From assembly GCA_963662155.1 (NCBI GenBank), contig OY759274.1, positions 18,185,416-18,249,415 of the forward strand: a DNA stretch of 64,000 nt, written 5' to 3'. This document shows positions 38,420 through 53,944 of this stretch, piece after piece. How positions within the stretch are numbered: position 1 is the stretch's first letter; every line of letters starts with the position of its first letter. Origin of the DNA: Lamellibrachia columna (lineage: Eukaryota; Annelida; Polychaeta; Sabellida; Siboglinidae). A program made the position numbers and the translations under genes. The notes beneath the pieces were generated by a model. It had not been told where the DNA came from. It saw only the letters and a list, made by a program, of their open reading frames with translations, and ran no database searches.

Positions 38420-38640
38420 GCTAGCGCTGCTGGTGGCATTTGTTGCTGGAGTTGCTCAGGACATTCCTCACCACGTGCGGGAGTGAGGCCTTTTATGAGA
38501 GGAGCTTCTCGAAACTGGAGCTCATTAAGACGTAGGTCGCTCAAGTATAGGACAAAAGCGACTGAGTAGTCTGGTGCTCATGACGATCGAGCGAGAGCTG
38601 ATGATCGGGTAGTAATTCGCTGCACTCAAAGCCCTAAAGA
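38420..38640 (+). pseudogene. hAT-type transposase C-terminal fragment
   Basis: Broken frames read ALLVAFVAGVAQ, then FYERSFSKLELIKT, then LSSLVLMTIERE. This is the order seen in the dimerisation region at the end of hAT transposases (ERSFSKLK..LIK, then LS.LALLSIE). Stops and frameshifts make it a relic, and no upstream transposase is visible. Confidence 0.6.
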
Positions 38641-38769
38641 GTTGGCTATATGAGTATATGAAGGAGTTTCTGCGCTAGTGACCGAAACATCATCCCTTGT
38701 TTTTCTTGTTTTTGTTGGAGATGTTGTGAATTTCGGGTTGAAGTGTGGCTACGCGGAATCATTATCTAT

Positions 38770-38906
38770 ATATTGGTTGTTGTGATGTTGGAGCAATGTT
38801 AAAACATTATACCCAGGCACCCTTGGGAGCACTCCTTTGTTCGTTACTTTTGTGAGTCTAGATACGCCACTGGTAGCTTCAATAACACAGCACACCCACG
38901 CACGAA

Positions 38907-38943
<37 letters not shown>

Positions 38944-38985
38944 GCATGCACGCACAAGCGCAGACCCTCAACACACACCACGCCT

Positions 38986-39056
<71 letters not shown>

Positions 39057-39136
39057 AAAACACTCGTAACTAGCACGTCAAGGTTTATTAAATAGAAATG
39101 TTCTATTTTTCAAGATGCATCCACATCTGAACATAA
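38770..39136. repeat. Left arm of an inverted repeat around the cysteine-rich peptide exon
   Basis: Pairs with 40092-40460 in opposite orientation. Matched landmarks: AACATTATACCCAGGCACCC, AGCTTCAATAACACAGCACA, the (CA)n/(CGCA)n tract and TGCATCCACATCTGAAC. It contains the 3' UTR and poly(A) signal (39084-39089, minus) of the gene ending at 39157. Confidence 0.85.
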
Positions 39137-39156
39137 TCCGTTGACGATTTCACACA

Positions 39157-42161
<3,005 letters not shown>

Positions 42162-42235
42162 GGTTCTCGGCAGGCGAACAAGCACAGACCAACAGCAAAG
42201 CTTGTTGTTGTGTTCCGGCTCTGTAGAGACTGCGT

Positions 42236-42243
42236 CTTTTATA
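42236..42243 (-). promoter_or_regulatory. TATA box of the cysteine-rich peptide gene
   Basis: TATAAAAG on the minus strand, 75-82 bases upstream of the ATG at 42161. This implies a 5' UTR of roughly 50 bases and supports the exon 1 call. Confidence 0.6.
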
Positions 42244-42390
42244 GGAGAGTCGTGTATGGGATGGGGAGGGGGTTCGTCTGGAGACGGGTGTGACGTCGCA
42301 CGACGTGGCAAGGGGCGTGGTGAAGCGCCACGTACGCAAACACATTGTATGAATAGTAAAACCACATTGATGACACACATCTCTAAAGAC

Positions 42391-42610
42391 GTATGTTCTT
42401 GTAAAGCGCGGTATCCTGTCGATGCCATATGTGTACTCATACCCATACTATCGCAGCCCCCCCGAACCCATTACACTTCACTCCAAGCAGATCTGTTCAT
42501 TGCAACACCAATTCGACTTGTTTGAGAAGCATTCAGTCACGTCGTAATTTATGCGCGAAAGCTTTTTTATTCACGCAATTCATCCACTGTATACAACCAG
42601 ATAGGAGATA
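42391..42610 (-). mobile_element. Partial SINE copy
   Basis: Tail block TGTAAAGCGCGGTATCC with an insertion, then the middle part (CAGATCTGTTCATTGCAA and ATTTATGCGCGAAAGC) of the 17926-18264 SINE. The tRNA-like head is missing. Confidence 0.65.
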
Positions 42611-42699
42611 CTGGGGGAGGGCATGCTTGAATACTGGGGGGGGGCATTCTTTACCTTTTGGGCCATATCATCTTGCTGCTTGATATAAGATTTGGGTAC

Positions 42700-44060
42700 A
42701 CATCAAAGCTAGTAGCATTAGTCATACGGTCAACATGTAAATACAAATGAATCAAAACAAAATAAATGTACACATACACGACTTTTTCATCACAACGTGG
42801 CCCAATCCTCCCCACGTTGGGGAGAACTAGGCCATCCATTTGGAATCATAAAAGTAAACGAAACAAACGTGTCAGAATCAAAACGTCATTTGTGGAACAT
42901 ATTGTTCTACACGTGTCAGGGGAATGTTTCTTTCTCATCAGATTGGCCTACAAAACTTAAAACATTCAATATGGAACTCTTGCATGTAATGTTGCAGCAA
43001 AACGTGTTGTCAATCCAAGTAGGAGGTGTACTGGTGTCATTAATTGGGCAAAATGGTAAGCAAGTTTTCGAATTGAGTCAGTTGAGTCAGGACTCGGTGA
43101 ACAACCTTGTATTGTCATCATTTGGTGCCACGCCTGTTACCCCAAGCCATCTCTTTTTGTTACACGACTGACAGTGGAATGATTGACAGTGGAATGATTG
43201 ACAGTGGAATACCTAATTTCGCTGCCTCTTTCTCTTACACTTTCTCGGCCATTTAAAACACTGGTAGTAGTTCTAAACGTATCACCAGAAGACTTACCAA
43301 CATTGTCTCGAAAAGCATAACTGATTCTCGCTCTCTCTTGAATAAACGATCACTAAAGAATATTTATATCTAAGAGGTCGAGTTCAGTTGAACATTTTCC
43401 TACTACATAAAATACAGCGCTCGTTCACTTTTCAAAAAATTCCAGCTCTGCAGATACCCACGACATGGGTATAGTGAACAAGACTTAACAAGATTGCCGT
43501 CCAATGCAAAATGCCCAAATGGCGCTTTGGGAGAACAGTGGCTAGTAAATAATAGCAATAACGTATTGCTATGCATACGACAAATTTAATTATTCGTTAT
43601 GATGAACTATGGAGACTCAATATAATACGATATGTTTAGAAATTATAGTTAGTCTGTAGACAATTGGCAAATATTTCGAGAAATGTAAACTAAATGTCAA
43701 ACCAACATAACGGTCGCCACCGCTGTTAGGTAGCTCTATGGAAACATTTGTGTGGAATTTGTGTGGAACAGCTTCGACTGTTGATGGATATGTTATTGCA
43801 AGAAACACGTCTCGTTCCACCGGTGAAACGCTGCAGGATTCAGCCGGGATATTGTTATGCCGGCTGACATTGTGTCATTAATAGTCACGTATATTATACA
43901 CACACTCACAGGGCGGTACACGCAAATCATAAGATGTATTAATAAAACGTGTCATTGCGAAAGATCAAAGATCTTCGACAATACATCTTCTATTGTTTAA
44001 ACGCAACCTCTACTATCCTATTCAGACACCCGTAACGCTAACCACAGTTCGCTTCTTCCA
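42700..44060. other. Intergenic, no gene seen
   Basis: No exon with splice support. A 124-codon frame at 42797-43171 has no recognised domain. A short GACAGTGGAATGATT repeat lies near 43170-43205. Confidence 0.4.
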
Positions 44061-44068
44061 TCCATCAA

Positions 44069-44552
44069 CCTATATCGCTATACCGTGACACGTGTGTTAT
44101 TAATTATTATTAACACACCCCGACGTCTACGACATTATTGCAATGAGCACGTAAGCATATTACACATTTCCGAGATAAATGGAATCACTTGAGATACATA
44201 ATGCAGTATTTGACAGTTACATTAAATGGTACCTTTGCGAAATGCATCGGCCGTGAATCGTACGAGGTGGTGTCGAAGTAACACAATTAATCGGACATTT
44301 ATTTGTTAACCTATATCTCTATACTGTGACACGTGTGTTATTAATTATTATTAAAACACCCCACCTTCTACGACATTATTGCAATGAATACGTAAGTATA
44401 TGATACATTTTCCGAGATAAATAACATCACTTGAGATACATAATGCAGTATTTGACATAGTTACATTAAATGGTAACTTTGCGAAATGCATCGGCCGTGA
44501 ATCGTACGAGGTGGTGTTGGAGTAGCACAATTAATCGGACATTTATTTGTGA
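44069..44552. repeat. 241-bp tandem duplication
   Basis: CTATATCGCTATAC..TATTTGTTA is repeated at about 44070 and 44311 with scattered substitutions. The second copy runs directly into the 66-bp array, whose unit is the end of the 241-bp copy. Confidence 0.85.
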
Positions 44553-44890
44553 TACATCGGCCGTGAATCGTACGAGGTGGTGTTGGAGTAGCACAATTAA
44601 TCGGACATTTATTTGTGCTACATCGGCCGTGAATCGTACGAGGCGGTGTTGGAGTAGCACAATTAATCGGACATTTATTTGTGCTACATCGGTCGTGAAT
44701 CGTACGAGACGGTGTCTGAGTAACACAATTAATCGGACATTTATTTGTGCTACATCGGCCGTGAATCGTACGAGACGGTGTCGGAGTAGCACAATTAATC
44801 GGACATTTATTTGTGCTACATCGGCCGTGAATCGTACGAGGCGGTGTTGGAGTAGCACAATTAATCGGACATTTATTTGTGCTACTTCGC
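44489..44890. repeat. 66-bp minisatellite, about 6 copies
   Basis: The unit contains CATCGGCCGTGAATCGTACG and AATTAATCGGACATTTATTT; the period of 66 was measured at 44489 and 44555. Because 66 is a multiple of three, both strands keep long open frames with a 22-residue period. No start, splice or family evidence supports a protein. Confidence 0.9.
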
Positions 44891-44899
44891 AAGCACAGA

Positions 44900-45980
44900 G
44901 ACAGACCACCGATCTACCATGCACTGTCGACCCCGAATAACACACATCATAGGCTGGCTCTCCGGTGTCTGCAACACTCGCATACCAATACGTTTTCCAT
45001 ATAAAACCCCATCATATCCTTTGGGGTATCAAACCGAGGTATACATTGTAATAATACCCAATACTGTGCGCTCCATATTAAGTGAAATAAAAAGCCGCTC
45101 CATGCGGTGTTATGTTTCCGCTTTTAAACTAACGGCACGTTTGCCTGGAACAAAATGTTTTTGACCTGAGATATATATTCTGATTACCTTATATTATTTA
45201 GACAGAGTTACCGAACGTTGTCACTATAGTCTTAGACTTAGGTCAGTCATTAATTATACTGGTCGGTGTAATTTTCAGCCTACTTATTAATATAATATGC
45301 CGTTTATAAAATCTGAAGACACATTTTGCGCAAGAGATCGATATACCAAATCACTAACAGCTACTTCATCTATACAATGCCAAAAAATTATTAAAATAGT
45401 TGTTTTGAGTGAAAAACTTACGAATACTGACCGTCCGAAAAATGTCGCGCGAGACGAGGAAACCGGCGGAATTCAACCTATATCTATGGCAAGCTGTACA
45501 GATAATTTGTTTTTCATTTTACCCCTTTGTTCCAATTATTTCAAGTTTTTATGACAATCAGACTCGTCATAGCGCTTTATAAAACACATACACACGTACT
45601 TGTATTAAATAATATCTGGTAAGCATGCAAAGTCGTTTTGTATCAAGGTGTGAATATTGTAAAAGTGTTCCGTGCTATATATGAAAATATATTTTGCTCA
45701 GTCAAGACTCTGTATCGTTATTGTCATAAACATGCGAGATTTCAATGGGTTGAAAACAGGAATGGCTTGAAAACTGCACCGGTAACTATAAGCATGATGG
45801 CAACATTAAAACACTATATGGGCACAACGGATTAACAAAACAGGACATCGTGAAATACCACAGGCAATTTCATGATCTTTAAAATATTAAAGTTGCTTGT
45901 TTTGGCCTCATAATGTAGGTCAGTTAGCAGTTTGCAATGTTAAAACCAATTTTTTTATTTTTTACATTAAATATAATATC
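44900..45980. other. Intergenic, no gene seen
   Basis: AT-rich sequence with short frames only and no recognised domain. Confidence 0.4.
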
Positions 45981-45984
45981 ATGA

Positions 45985-46100
45985 CGAAGTAGCCAATAAA
46001 GTCCTGCTCTGGAAGCCCGATGGCCCTCGGAGAAGAGGTCGACCAACAACAACTCTGCAAAACATCCTAGAGAAAGACACGAACCTCAAATTTAGATAAA
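45985..46100 (+). pseudogene. RTE-like LINE C-terminal scrap
   Basis: Translation DEVANKVLLWKPDGPRRRGRPTTTLQNIL resembles the WKP-G-RRRGRP end of RTE-type LINE proteins, here split by this text at WKPDG / PRRRGRP. Only the last 40 codons or so remain. Confidence 0.6.
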
Positions 46101-46519
46101 TTGACTAACTACAAGCAAGCAAGCACCATAGGCATATAATTACATCATTAATCACCCCCTATACACTAAAGGGTGTTCTATTTATGTATGTGGCAAGCAC
46201 ACAAGTGAGCGAGCGCGCGAGCAAGCACGCAAGCAAGCAATCAAACAAATCTGAAATTTTGTAGGCGTGCCCGTGGGCCCATTTATGTGCATACATTAAT
46301 TTTTTTACAATTACCCGGGGGTGGCGATATTATGAAGGAACCTATGTGGACATTATGCTATGCAACGCTGTGCGGGCTTTTTATGATTCTTTCGAGTTAC
46401 GTGATCTACGTCAAACGTCCAAATAAGTTCCTCTGTATGTCTACGGTTCGCTTCGTGCAAATTGTCATACATGATTTTTTGGGTATGAAATTGTCATTGC
46501 GTACGTGGGTGCATCTGTG

Positions 46520-46555
<36 letters not shown>

Positions 46556-46954
46556 TGTGGGTGTCAAACTAACACGGCATATCTCCACCAGACTGCGACA
46601 TCGCCACGTCAACGTCGTCATTGTCACCACGGTGACAAATAGAGTTTAAGACGCCAAACCCTGCGGGTTGCCCCGTCTTTGAGACGCTTATGCAATTTGT
46701 CAGACGTATTTCCAAAACTTGACAGCACACAAATCATTCAAATAAATTAACGCCGTTTCATGGAATACGACAAAGCCCCCTGTCACCAGCCGCCTGTTTA
46801 TAACGGTCGAATGTATGCACGTATGTAGGTGGGTTTGAATACACGCATGCTATAAAGTATGTAACCCTGTTAACATACATGCATGAATAAGGGAATATGT
46901 ACTCACGAATGCGCATACGATCGATGGTGCATACCATCGTATGTGCGTACAATC

Positions 46955-47445
46955 CTACGTAAATAAAACACTGTGGCCAGTGAAAATGTATTCCTGCCTA
47001 TGCGGAGAACATGGCCAGGTCATCTGTCTTTTCTGCTTTACCTCATCGACGATGTTGTTGATGTGGGTGAGTCCAGCGATGTCTTTGTCTGTTGCTCGCT
47101 GCTCGGGACGTATACTCAGGATTCTCCTGAGGCACCTTCCATCAAAACCTCTCAGTTGGCTCTTTGTCTTCATGTTTGTCCTCCATATTTCTGAAACGTA
47201 CAGTTGTACTGGACGGACGTTGGATCTGCATATGTTCAGTTTGGTTTTGGTGTGTTGAGCAGTGAATTTCCAGATGTTGGTGATTCTGTCCGAGGCCTGT
47301 GCTGGTATGCCGATCCTTGTGGCGTTTTCTTTCGCGATGTTGCTGTCTGCTGAGACGAAGCTGCCAAGTTATGTGAAGTCGTTCGCCTCCTCTAGCAAAT
47401 TCCTTCCAACAGTGGGCTTTCTTATGCTGTGTCTTCAGTTTCATA
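46955..47445 (-). pseudogene. LINE reverse-transcriptase C-terminal fragment
   Basis: The minus strand, using two frames, reads GFDGRCLRRILSI and, upstream, TNIWKFTAQHTKTKLNICRS. This is the thumb/C-terminal order of RTE or CR1-like elements (NRCLRRIL.IRW). A frameshift near 47150 breaks it. Confidence 0.6.
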
Positions 47446-47891
47446 AGTTCCGTCTTGGTTAGGTGTATCTTGAGACTAACTGTTTATGTTGTGTTGCATA
47501 CTTTGTCCGTTTTGATATCCTTTCCTTGGATGGCCCACAATGCAGAATAAATGTCCAATCAACTGCTTCTGCGCACGCGTGCGTGGCGATGGTTAGAATT
47601 GGTCCTATACAAGGCTTCCTGGTGTAGACTTTACCGAAGCATAGGCAGTGGCAATTAACGCAAGTGTACCACAATTGACAATAAGTAAAATATTATAAAC
47701 ATTTCACAAATGAAAATATAATGTTAGCGAACCACAATTTAATAAAAAAGATTTATGTCAAGTGAGTTATTTCACCGATTTGTGTAGCGCAATTACTCAG
47801 TGTAAACTATTCACAGATGAGCTGCCGGAATGGCTAGCTTCGTTGGCACACCGCATTTCTCTGTTAGCATGCTACATCCGAGCAAATAAAC

Positions 47892-48015
47892 TGTGATGTA
47901 TTGAAACGTATTTATTAGGACCGCATGATTAGGTCATTGCACCGGAACAAGACAAGTCATTGAACTCCGAACTCTAGCAGTGAAACCGGGAGCATAGATT
48001 TTCCCATACTCGACA
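47892..48015 (-). repeat. 3' LTR of the Ty3/Gypsy element
   Basis: Direct copy of 50905-51028, starting TGTCGAG and ending CATCACA on the minus strand. Confidence 0.88.
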
Positions 48016-48186
48016 TCCCTCCCAACTTTAGTGAGAAACACGCTCAACCGAGACTTAAAAGTGTCCTGTAAACAGTAATAGTTCTTGATTACTGTGTGGA
48101 AAGTCCAAACGAGAGCGTTATAAAACAAATTACTGTTATAAACAAGCAAAGCACTACTGGGTTCAATGTGATACTACTTAACAAGA

Positions 48187-49577
48187 TTACAAGTCCAAGC
48201 GTTCAGTTTGCTTCCTGATGCGTGTAGAACGTCGAGGCTCTGCTACGGATGCAGCAGCAGGCACAATGTCAGTTTGCTGACTTGGTGCGGGCGGCTTAGC
48301 TGGTGAGCGAAGCTGCTCCGGTTGATAGGCCTCATACTCATCACAAGACTCGGCCACGTACTCTTGGAATGTCTCCATCGGCGTAGGCAGCACCGATGGC
48401 GCCACCTGATGACTCGACAGTCTTCCCTGCAGCTGATCGACGTGATGGCGTACGATAGTGCCATCTTCAAGACGGACGGTGTAAGATACCGGCCCAGTCT
48501 GAATATCGATCGTGCCCGGTACCCGACTTGCAGTGTTACCGTGGTACCGTAGAGCATACACCAATTCACCAGGTTGGAAGGTTCGAACTTTGGCATGATG
48601 GTCATGTTTCGCCTTCTGTTTGGTCTGTTCAGCTACGACCTTTACACATACGTCTGGTCTGATCAGGTGAAGTCGGGTTTTCAGCTGTCGATGCATTAAT
48701 AGTTCAGCAGGGGCTATGCCCGTCGTGGAGTGAGGTGTGATGCGGTAATCAAAGAGGAAGCGTGCTAGCTTGGTTTCCAAGTCACCTCCATGCATGCGCT
48801 TTACTCCTTCTTTTACAATTCCAACGGCTCGTTCGGCGAGGCCATTAGAGGCAGGGTGGTGTGGGGCACTGGTAATGTGCTTGATACCATTGTGTCGGCA
48901 GAAATCTTGAAACTCTTCGCTGATGAAACCAGTGGCGTTGTCGCTGACGATGACATCAGGAAGCAATGAGTGCTAAACGACTGTCGCAGTTTGCTGATAG
49001 TGATACCTGGTGTTGAGCCTGACGTAAGGTGAGTGTCTATCCACTTCGAATGGGCGTCAATTACCACCAGCATCATTCTGCCGATGAATGGACCTGCATA
49101 GTCGATATGCAGTCGCGACCAAGGTCGATTGGGGAATGACCATGGTTGTAAGGGAGCTTCCGTAGGTCTGGACCGGCTACGCATGCAGATGTCGCAGGTT
49201 TTGGCCGTTTTCTCGATGCCTTGATCGATACCAGGCCACCACATCAGACTGCGGCCTACGGCTTTCATGCGGACGATCCCAGAGTGTGCGTTGTGCAGTT
49301 CTTCCAAAAGTTCTTGGCGGTAGGCACTTCGAATAATCACTCGTGCGCCCCACATGAGACAACCATCATGGATGCCGAGTTCATCTCTTTTTTGAGTGTA
49401 CGGCTTCAGGAGTTCGTTGTCGTCATGATCTGGAAGTCCATCCCTCGTCCTGATGAAGACTTGTATCATCACAGGGTCACGCGATGTTTCACGACGTATG
49501 TCATTTGCAGTGACAGGAGACATGTCCAAATACTGCATCGTCAGTATCGTCAATCTGAGCATAGTTTTTCTCAGCAT
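48187..49577 (-). pseudogene. Ty3/Gypsy integrase, frameshifted
   Basis: 49577-48970 carries the HHCC zinc-binding motif (HNAHSG then CDIC) and the first catalytic Asp (HIDYAGPF). After a frame change near 48970, the second frame (48187-48966) carries DNATGF with the second Asp, the catalytic Glu in LAERAV, and a C-terminal chromatin-binding-like region (FQPGELVYALRY). The D,D,E residues are all present but not in one frame. Confidence 0.88.
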
Positions 49578-49989
49578 GCGAGAGACTTCTGGAGTGATAC
49601 GCTATGGGTTTCTCTGCCCCATATTCGGGGAATAGGACCGTTGCCAGGCATGACCATGAGCGGAAGCTGATGTTGGTCGCCGGTTGTGGCTTCTACCATG
49701 ACGTTGATGACACCCATGACCTTCACACACTGTCCTGTATATGTGCGAAGCGTGTCCTTTGTGTGTGCCAGTGTTTGTGCAACGTTTCTTCGCTGATGAT
49801 CGAGAGAGTGGCACCTGTATCTACTTCCATCAGAAGCTTCTTCCCATCTACTTGTATTTGGGTAACGATTGGATCTGGACGTGGTCAGCCGTCAGCTGAG
49901 TGCGGTTTCTTTTCCCTTTTTCAGCTTTCTGTTTTGCGAAACAGTTGCTCATGATGTGTCCATCTTTGTGACAATATCGGCATTAAGCA

Positions 49990-50704
49990 TCCTTGTAGTG
50001 ACACTCGTCCGCGGAATGAGACGTTTTGCCACATCTGAAACATGGTTTCTGACGATTCTGAACGGGTGGTTTCTTCTCCCACTTTCTCGTCGAATGCTTG
50101 CGGGCCGTTACTTTGTTTACACACGGTGTAATGACGTGTGCAGCAGCGTTTAACTGAGCAGTGTTAACAGCAGCTGATTCCATGGCAAGTGCCGTTTGTA
50201 GAGCCTTTTTGAAATCAAGGTCGGCTTCTCCCAACAATCGTCGTTGAATGGCCGAATCTGCTACACCACAAACTAACCGGTCCCTCAGATTTTCTTCCCG
50301 GATCAACTGGGCAGTCAGCTGCGCACCAACCTTCGTTTGACCAAAACAGAGTTTCTGGCCAGATTTTTCAGTTCGGCTACAAAGTCACCTATTTATTGTT
50401 CCTTCTTCCTGTACGCAGAATGGAAGTTGTACCGTTACAAAATTGTGTTTGGTTTCGGTTCAAAATGCGTTTGTAGCAATTTGCACAGTTCAACGTACGT
50501 CAGGTCAGCCGGCGTACGTGGCGATGCCAGGCTGCGGAGCAAAGTATAAGTTTCGGCACCCACTGCTGTTAAAAGTATTGCGGGACGCTTACTTGCGGCG
50601 GCGGCGTCGTCAATGTCATTGGCCTCAAAATAAAACCCTAGCCTGTCCTGGTAGGAAGACCAATCCTTCCCCGTAAACTCCGGCAAGTTGCCGTGCCGTG
50701 ACAT
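49990..50704 (-). pseudogene. Ty3/Gypsy gag fragment with CCHC knuckle
   Basis: 50704-50435 encodes a capsid-like start (WSSYQDRLGFYFEAN, then LLRSLASPRTPADL). A second frame from 50306 contains the CCHC knuckle CFRCGKTSHSADEC. Another knuckle (CRYCHKDGHIMSNC) follows an in-frame stop at about 49983. The frames are shifted near 50350. Confidence 0.8.
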
Positions 50705-50904
50705 GTTTTGAATGCTGGCGCCTGTTGTTGTTTTTCGTTAAGCCGATTTGACGCGTTGTAGTTTTCCGTGAATTTTGCAGGAAAACTGTGATTACAGTTT
50801 CAGCGTAGCTTTGGCTTCCTTTTTGCTAACCTTCTATGTGCAGTGATGACCGCTGATAATCAGAGTATATTTCCTGACATGAAGTTGTCATCCTCGTCGC
50901 CAAA

Positions 50905-51028
50905 TGTGATGTATTGAAACGTATTTATTACGACCGCATGGTTGGGTCATTACACCGGAACAAGACAAGTCATTGAACTCCGAACTCTGGCGGTGAAACC
51001 GGGAGCATAGATTTTCCCATACTCGACA
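50905..51028 (-). repeat. 5' LTR of the Ty3/Gypsy element
   Basis: Direct copy of 47892-48015. It abuts a (TATG)n microsatellite at 51029-51076, which may have obscured the target-site duplication. Confidence 0.88.
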
Positions 51029-51104
51029 GTATGTATGTATGTATGTATGTATGTATGTATGTATATATGTATGTATGCGAGCATACACACATCAATGCAT
51101 ATGT

Positions 51105-51420
51105 ACGTACATTCAGGTGGCGACCCACAATGTCGCGATGGATAGTTGAGCTGACTGAAGTGGGGTGGAGAGTGGAAAATAATGGTCTGAGAACAGAACC
51201 TCGGGGAAGAACCCAAGAAGTGGGGACCACAGCCGCTGTATTCACTATTTGATATCAAACATTGGCATTGGAGTTATTCAAAGGGTTACCATGGCGCCTT
51301 TTGCTTTGCGAAATCGCCGACAAGTACGTCTATAACTACTCCCCGTTGCAGCTGCATTCGCCAGGTGGCGATGGCTTTTCGCGCTTTCTCTGTCAGGGGC
51401 TGCACAACGCAAGGAGACGG
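51105..51420 (-). pseudogene. LINE RT fragment, paralogue of 54440-54770
   Basis: Minus strand includes VVPTSWVLPRGSVLRPLFST, a decayed version of the VPQGSVLGPLLF block. It is clearly homologous to 54440-54770, and both copies end in a (TATG)n microsatellite. Confidence 0.7.
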
Positions 51421-51603
51421 CTGCACAGCAGTGTCAGTTAACGTTTTAAAGAACATTTGTCATCCAAGCCAAAGGCCCAGCCGGCTAGTGGACAAAGAAG
51501 CCATTGGCTTAACGAGTCCAACAATTTTCATTTATGTGTAACCCGCCCTCCAGAGATATATGTCAACCTTGTTCTTAAACATATTCACGCTGCTAGCAGT
51601 TAC

Positions 51604-51830
51604 TCAATCCGTAGACAATTTGTTCCATTCATTTATTGTCCTCTGTGAGAACGAGTACTTCCTGATATCCAATATACACTGATCATTTACTAATCTTACA
51701 TCATGTCCTCTAGTTATACTATCTTTCTTGAGTGAGAAAACCATATTTATATCAATATTGTCATACCCATTCAATATCTTAAAAACTTCACTCTGGTTTC
51801 CTCTTAACCTCCTTGTCTCTAGGTTTGTCA
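51604..51830 (-). pseudogene. CR1-like LINE ORF2 C-terminus
   Basis: The minus-strand frame reads NLETRRLRGNQSEVFKILNG, then RKYSFSQRTINEWNKLS, the typical end of CR1-like ORF2. The same family gave the inverted pair near 36 kb. Confidence 0.85.
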
Positions 51831-51831
51831 A

Positions 51832-52152
<321 letters not shown>

Positions 52153-52937
52153 TAGCTACCATTTCTTGAGCTACAGTTAACTGCCCTAAATAGTATGATT
52201 CAGCCTCCTGAAATGTAGCATATGGAACTTGTAAAGAACTAATATCGTCTATGTAACACTGAACAGAAATAACCATTTAGGTCTACCATCATTAAAAACC
52301 TAGTGATATGTTATTTCCAACATTGTCTTCTAGCTGAAACAAAATTTGATTAAAAAAAATATTTGTTATGCTACCCACGCCACTGTTAACTGCTGCTGAG
52401 AGTTCATCCGAAAACACTGCTGTACTCTTTCCACTTAGTTGAAGCCCATCCCTCACGTACATATCAGTCCTCCCAACAAAATAACCCGACAAAGATAAAA
52501 GTCCAACTTCCTCTTCCCTATATAGTTGTTGGATTTTAATTGCCATCATCCGGCAATTTCAATATCCCTGAAAACTTGGTCCCATTACTGGTAAAATCCC
52601 TAACATAATGATCTGCTTAAACCACGCCTGCTTTTGTTTTATGACTAGCTGCGTTTATTTCCTAACTATGGCAGTTGTATCCTCCCTCTCTACGTTATTT
52701 GTCCCTACGTGTACAAAAAACAGATCCACCCTTGCCCGCAACCATGTTATTGTCTACACTCTCAGTTATAGCTTCTATTTTGGCCCACAGGCAAGCAAAC
52801 TACAACGTCATTTCGCTTGTTTAAGTCAATGTTTCTACCTATCGAGTCCCCCACAAACACCCACGCTCTCCTCCTCTATCACTACCTCAAAAAAGCTCTT
52901 CCGTCGGATCCATTCCATCACATTCTGTCCTGTCACC

Positions 52938-53023
52938 TGGGAGACTGTTATCTCCCACCCATCACCTGGGAGACTGTTATCTCCCACCCATCACCTGGGA
53001 GACTGTTATCTCCCACCCATCAC
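52938..53023. repeat. 29-bp tandem repeat, 3 copies
   Basis: CTGGGAGACTGTTATCTCCC plus ACCCATCAC. Each unit is itself a small palindrome (GGGAGA..TCTCCC). Confidence 0.9.
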
Positions 53024-53060
53024 CTCTTCGTTCTTTTCGCCTTCGTTCATTCCTCCTCGC

Positions 53061-53200
53061 TCACATCGCATTCACTCTAGTCTCCTTCCCTCCCGTGTCC
53101 TCCGCTCACATCGCCTTCACTCTAGTCTCCTTCCCTCCCGTGTCCTCCGCTCACATCGCCTTCACTCTAGTCTCCTTCCCTCCCGTGTCCTCCGCTCACA
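53061..53200. repeat. 45-bp tandem repeat, about 3 copies
   Basis: The unit contains TCACATCGC and CACTCTAGTCTCCTTCCCTC; starts at 53061, 53106 and 53151. It passes into degenerate CT-rich sequence to about 53340. Confidence 0.9.
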
Positions 53201-53944
53201 TCACTTTCGCTCCCGTATCCTTCCTTCCCATCTCATTTCTTCCCGTTGCCTTACGTCCCATCTCTTTACGTCCTGTCTCCTTATGTCCTCTCTCCTTACG
53301 ACCTGTCACCTTACCCCTTCTCAACTTCCTCCTCGACTGAACTAAGCTCTCCTTAGCATCTCTCTCATCATCTCCTCCACTTTATCACCCACATTCCCTC
53401 CACCCGAACCACTGGCACAAACCACCTCTTCCCTTCCCATCATTGCCACAACGAGCTGCCTCAGCTGTTCCAACTCCACCTCTACTTCCTTCCATCTTCG
53501 CACATACCCTACACTCAAAACTAAAACTATCCGCCTGATCTTCAGCCCTGGACTTCTCACACCCGGGCTTGACGACGTCCTCCCAGTTGCTGCAACTGCC
53601 GCATAATAAATGCCTGGTGGCCTTTACCTGCCGTTTGCACGGCGCCATCACATAATTTAGTTTTAATTTTATTGCTAGATTAGCATTGAATTAGCGGATT
53701 CAACACTGAGAGGGTACGACTCGTTATTTGAACGAATACCTTCTTGTCACGGAATCGAGTAAGGATTTTGTTTTCAAGGACATAATATTTTGTTAAAAAT
53801 TTCTCTCCATCTCAGCATAAAATACAACATTTAACTGAATGAAATTGGCGAATAAGCATTAAGTAGAAAGAAATAATATTATGTATTATTAGTAATATGC
53901 TGAAAGCGTTATTTATCTCCTTACACAGTTGCTTTGAAGAGACA

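Larger units (their letters stand above)
47892..51028 (-). mobile_element. Defective Ty3/Gypsy LTR retrotransposon lacking RT and RNase H
   Basis: LTRs of 124 bp at 50905-51028 (5') and 47892-48015 (3'), both TG..CA, differ at a handful of sites. A primer-binding-like TGGCGACGAGG follows the 5' LTR and a GGGAGGGA polypurine tract precedes the 3' LTR. Internal order: gag, zinc knuckles, aspartic protease (VDTGAT near 49830), then directly the integrase. The roughly 1.5-2 kb for reverse transcriptase and RNase H is absent. A nonsense codon separates the two zinc knuckles and a frameshift splits the integrase. No matching target-site duplication is visible. Confidence 0.88.
52290..53655 (-). pseudogene. 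LINE ORF1-like debris (zinc-finger and esterase-like parts)
   Basis: 53651-53385 starts with a Cys-rich stretch (LLCGSC, CEKSR, FECRVCAKME), like the zinc finger of CR1/L2-type ORF1. Downstream pieces (VGDSIGRN, then MYVRDGLQLSGKSTAVFSDE) resemble the SGNH esterase domain of such ORF1 proteins. Many stops are present, and CT-rich minisatellites interrupt the middle. The family is inferred from motif order. Confidence 0.5.

Noticed and set aside
44461..44945. Three overlapping 143-159-codon frames in the 66-bp array
   Set aside because: Open on both strands through unit periodicity; no supporting signal.
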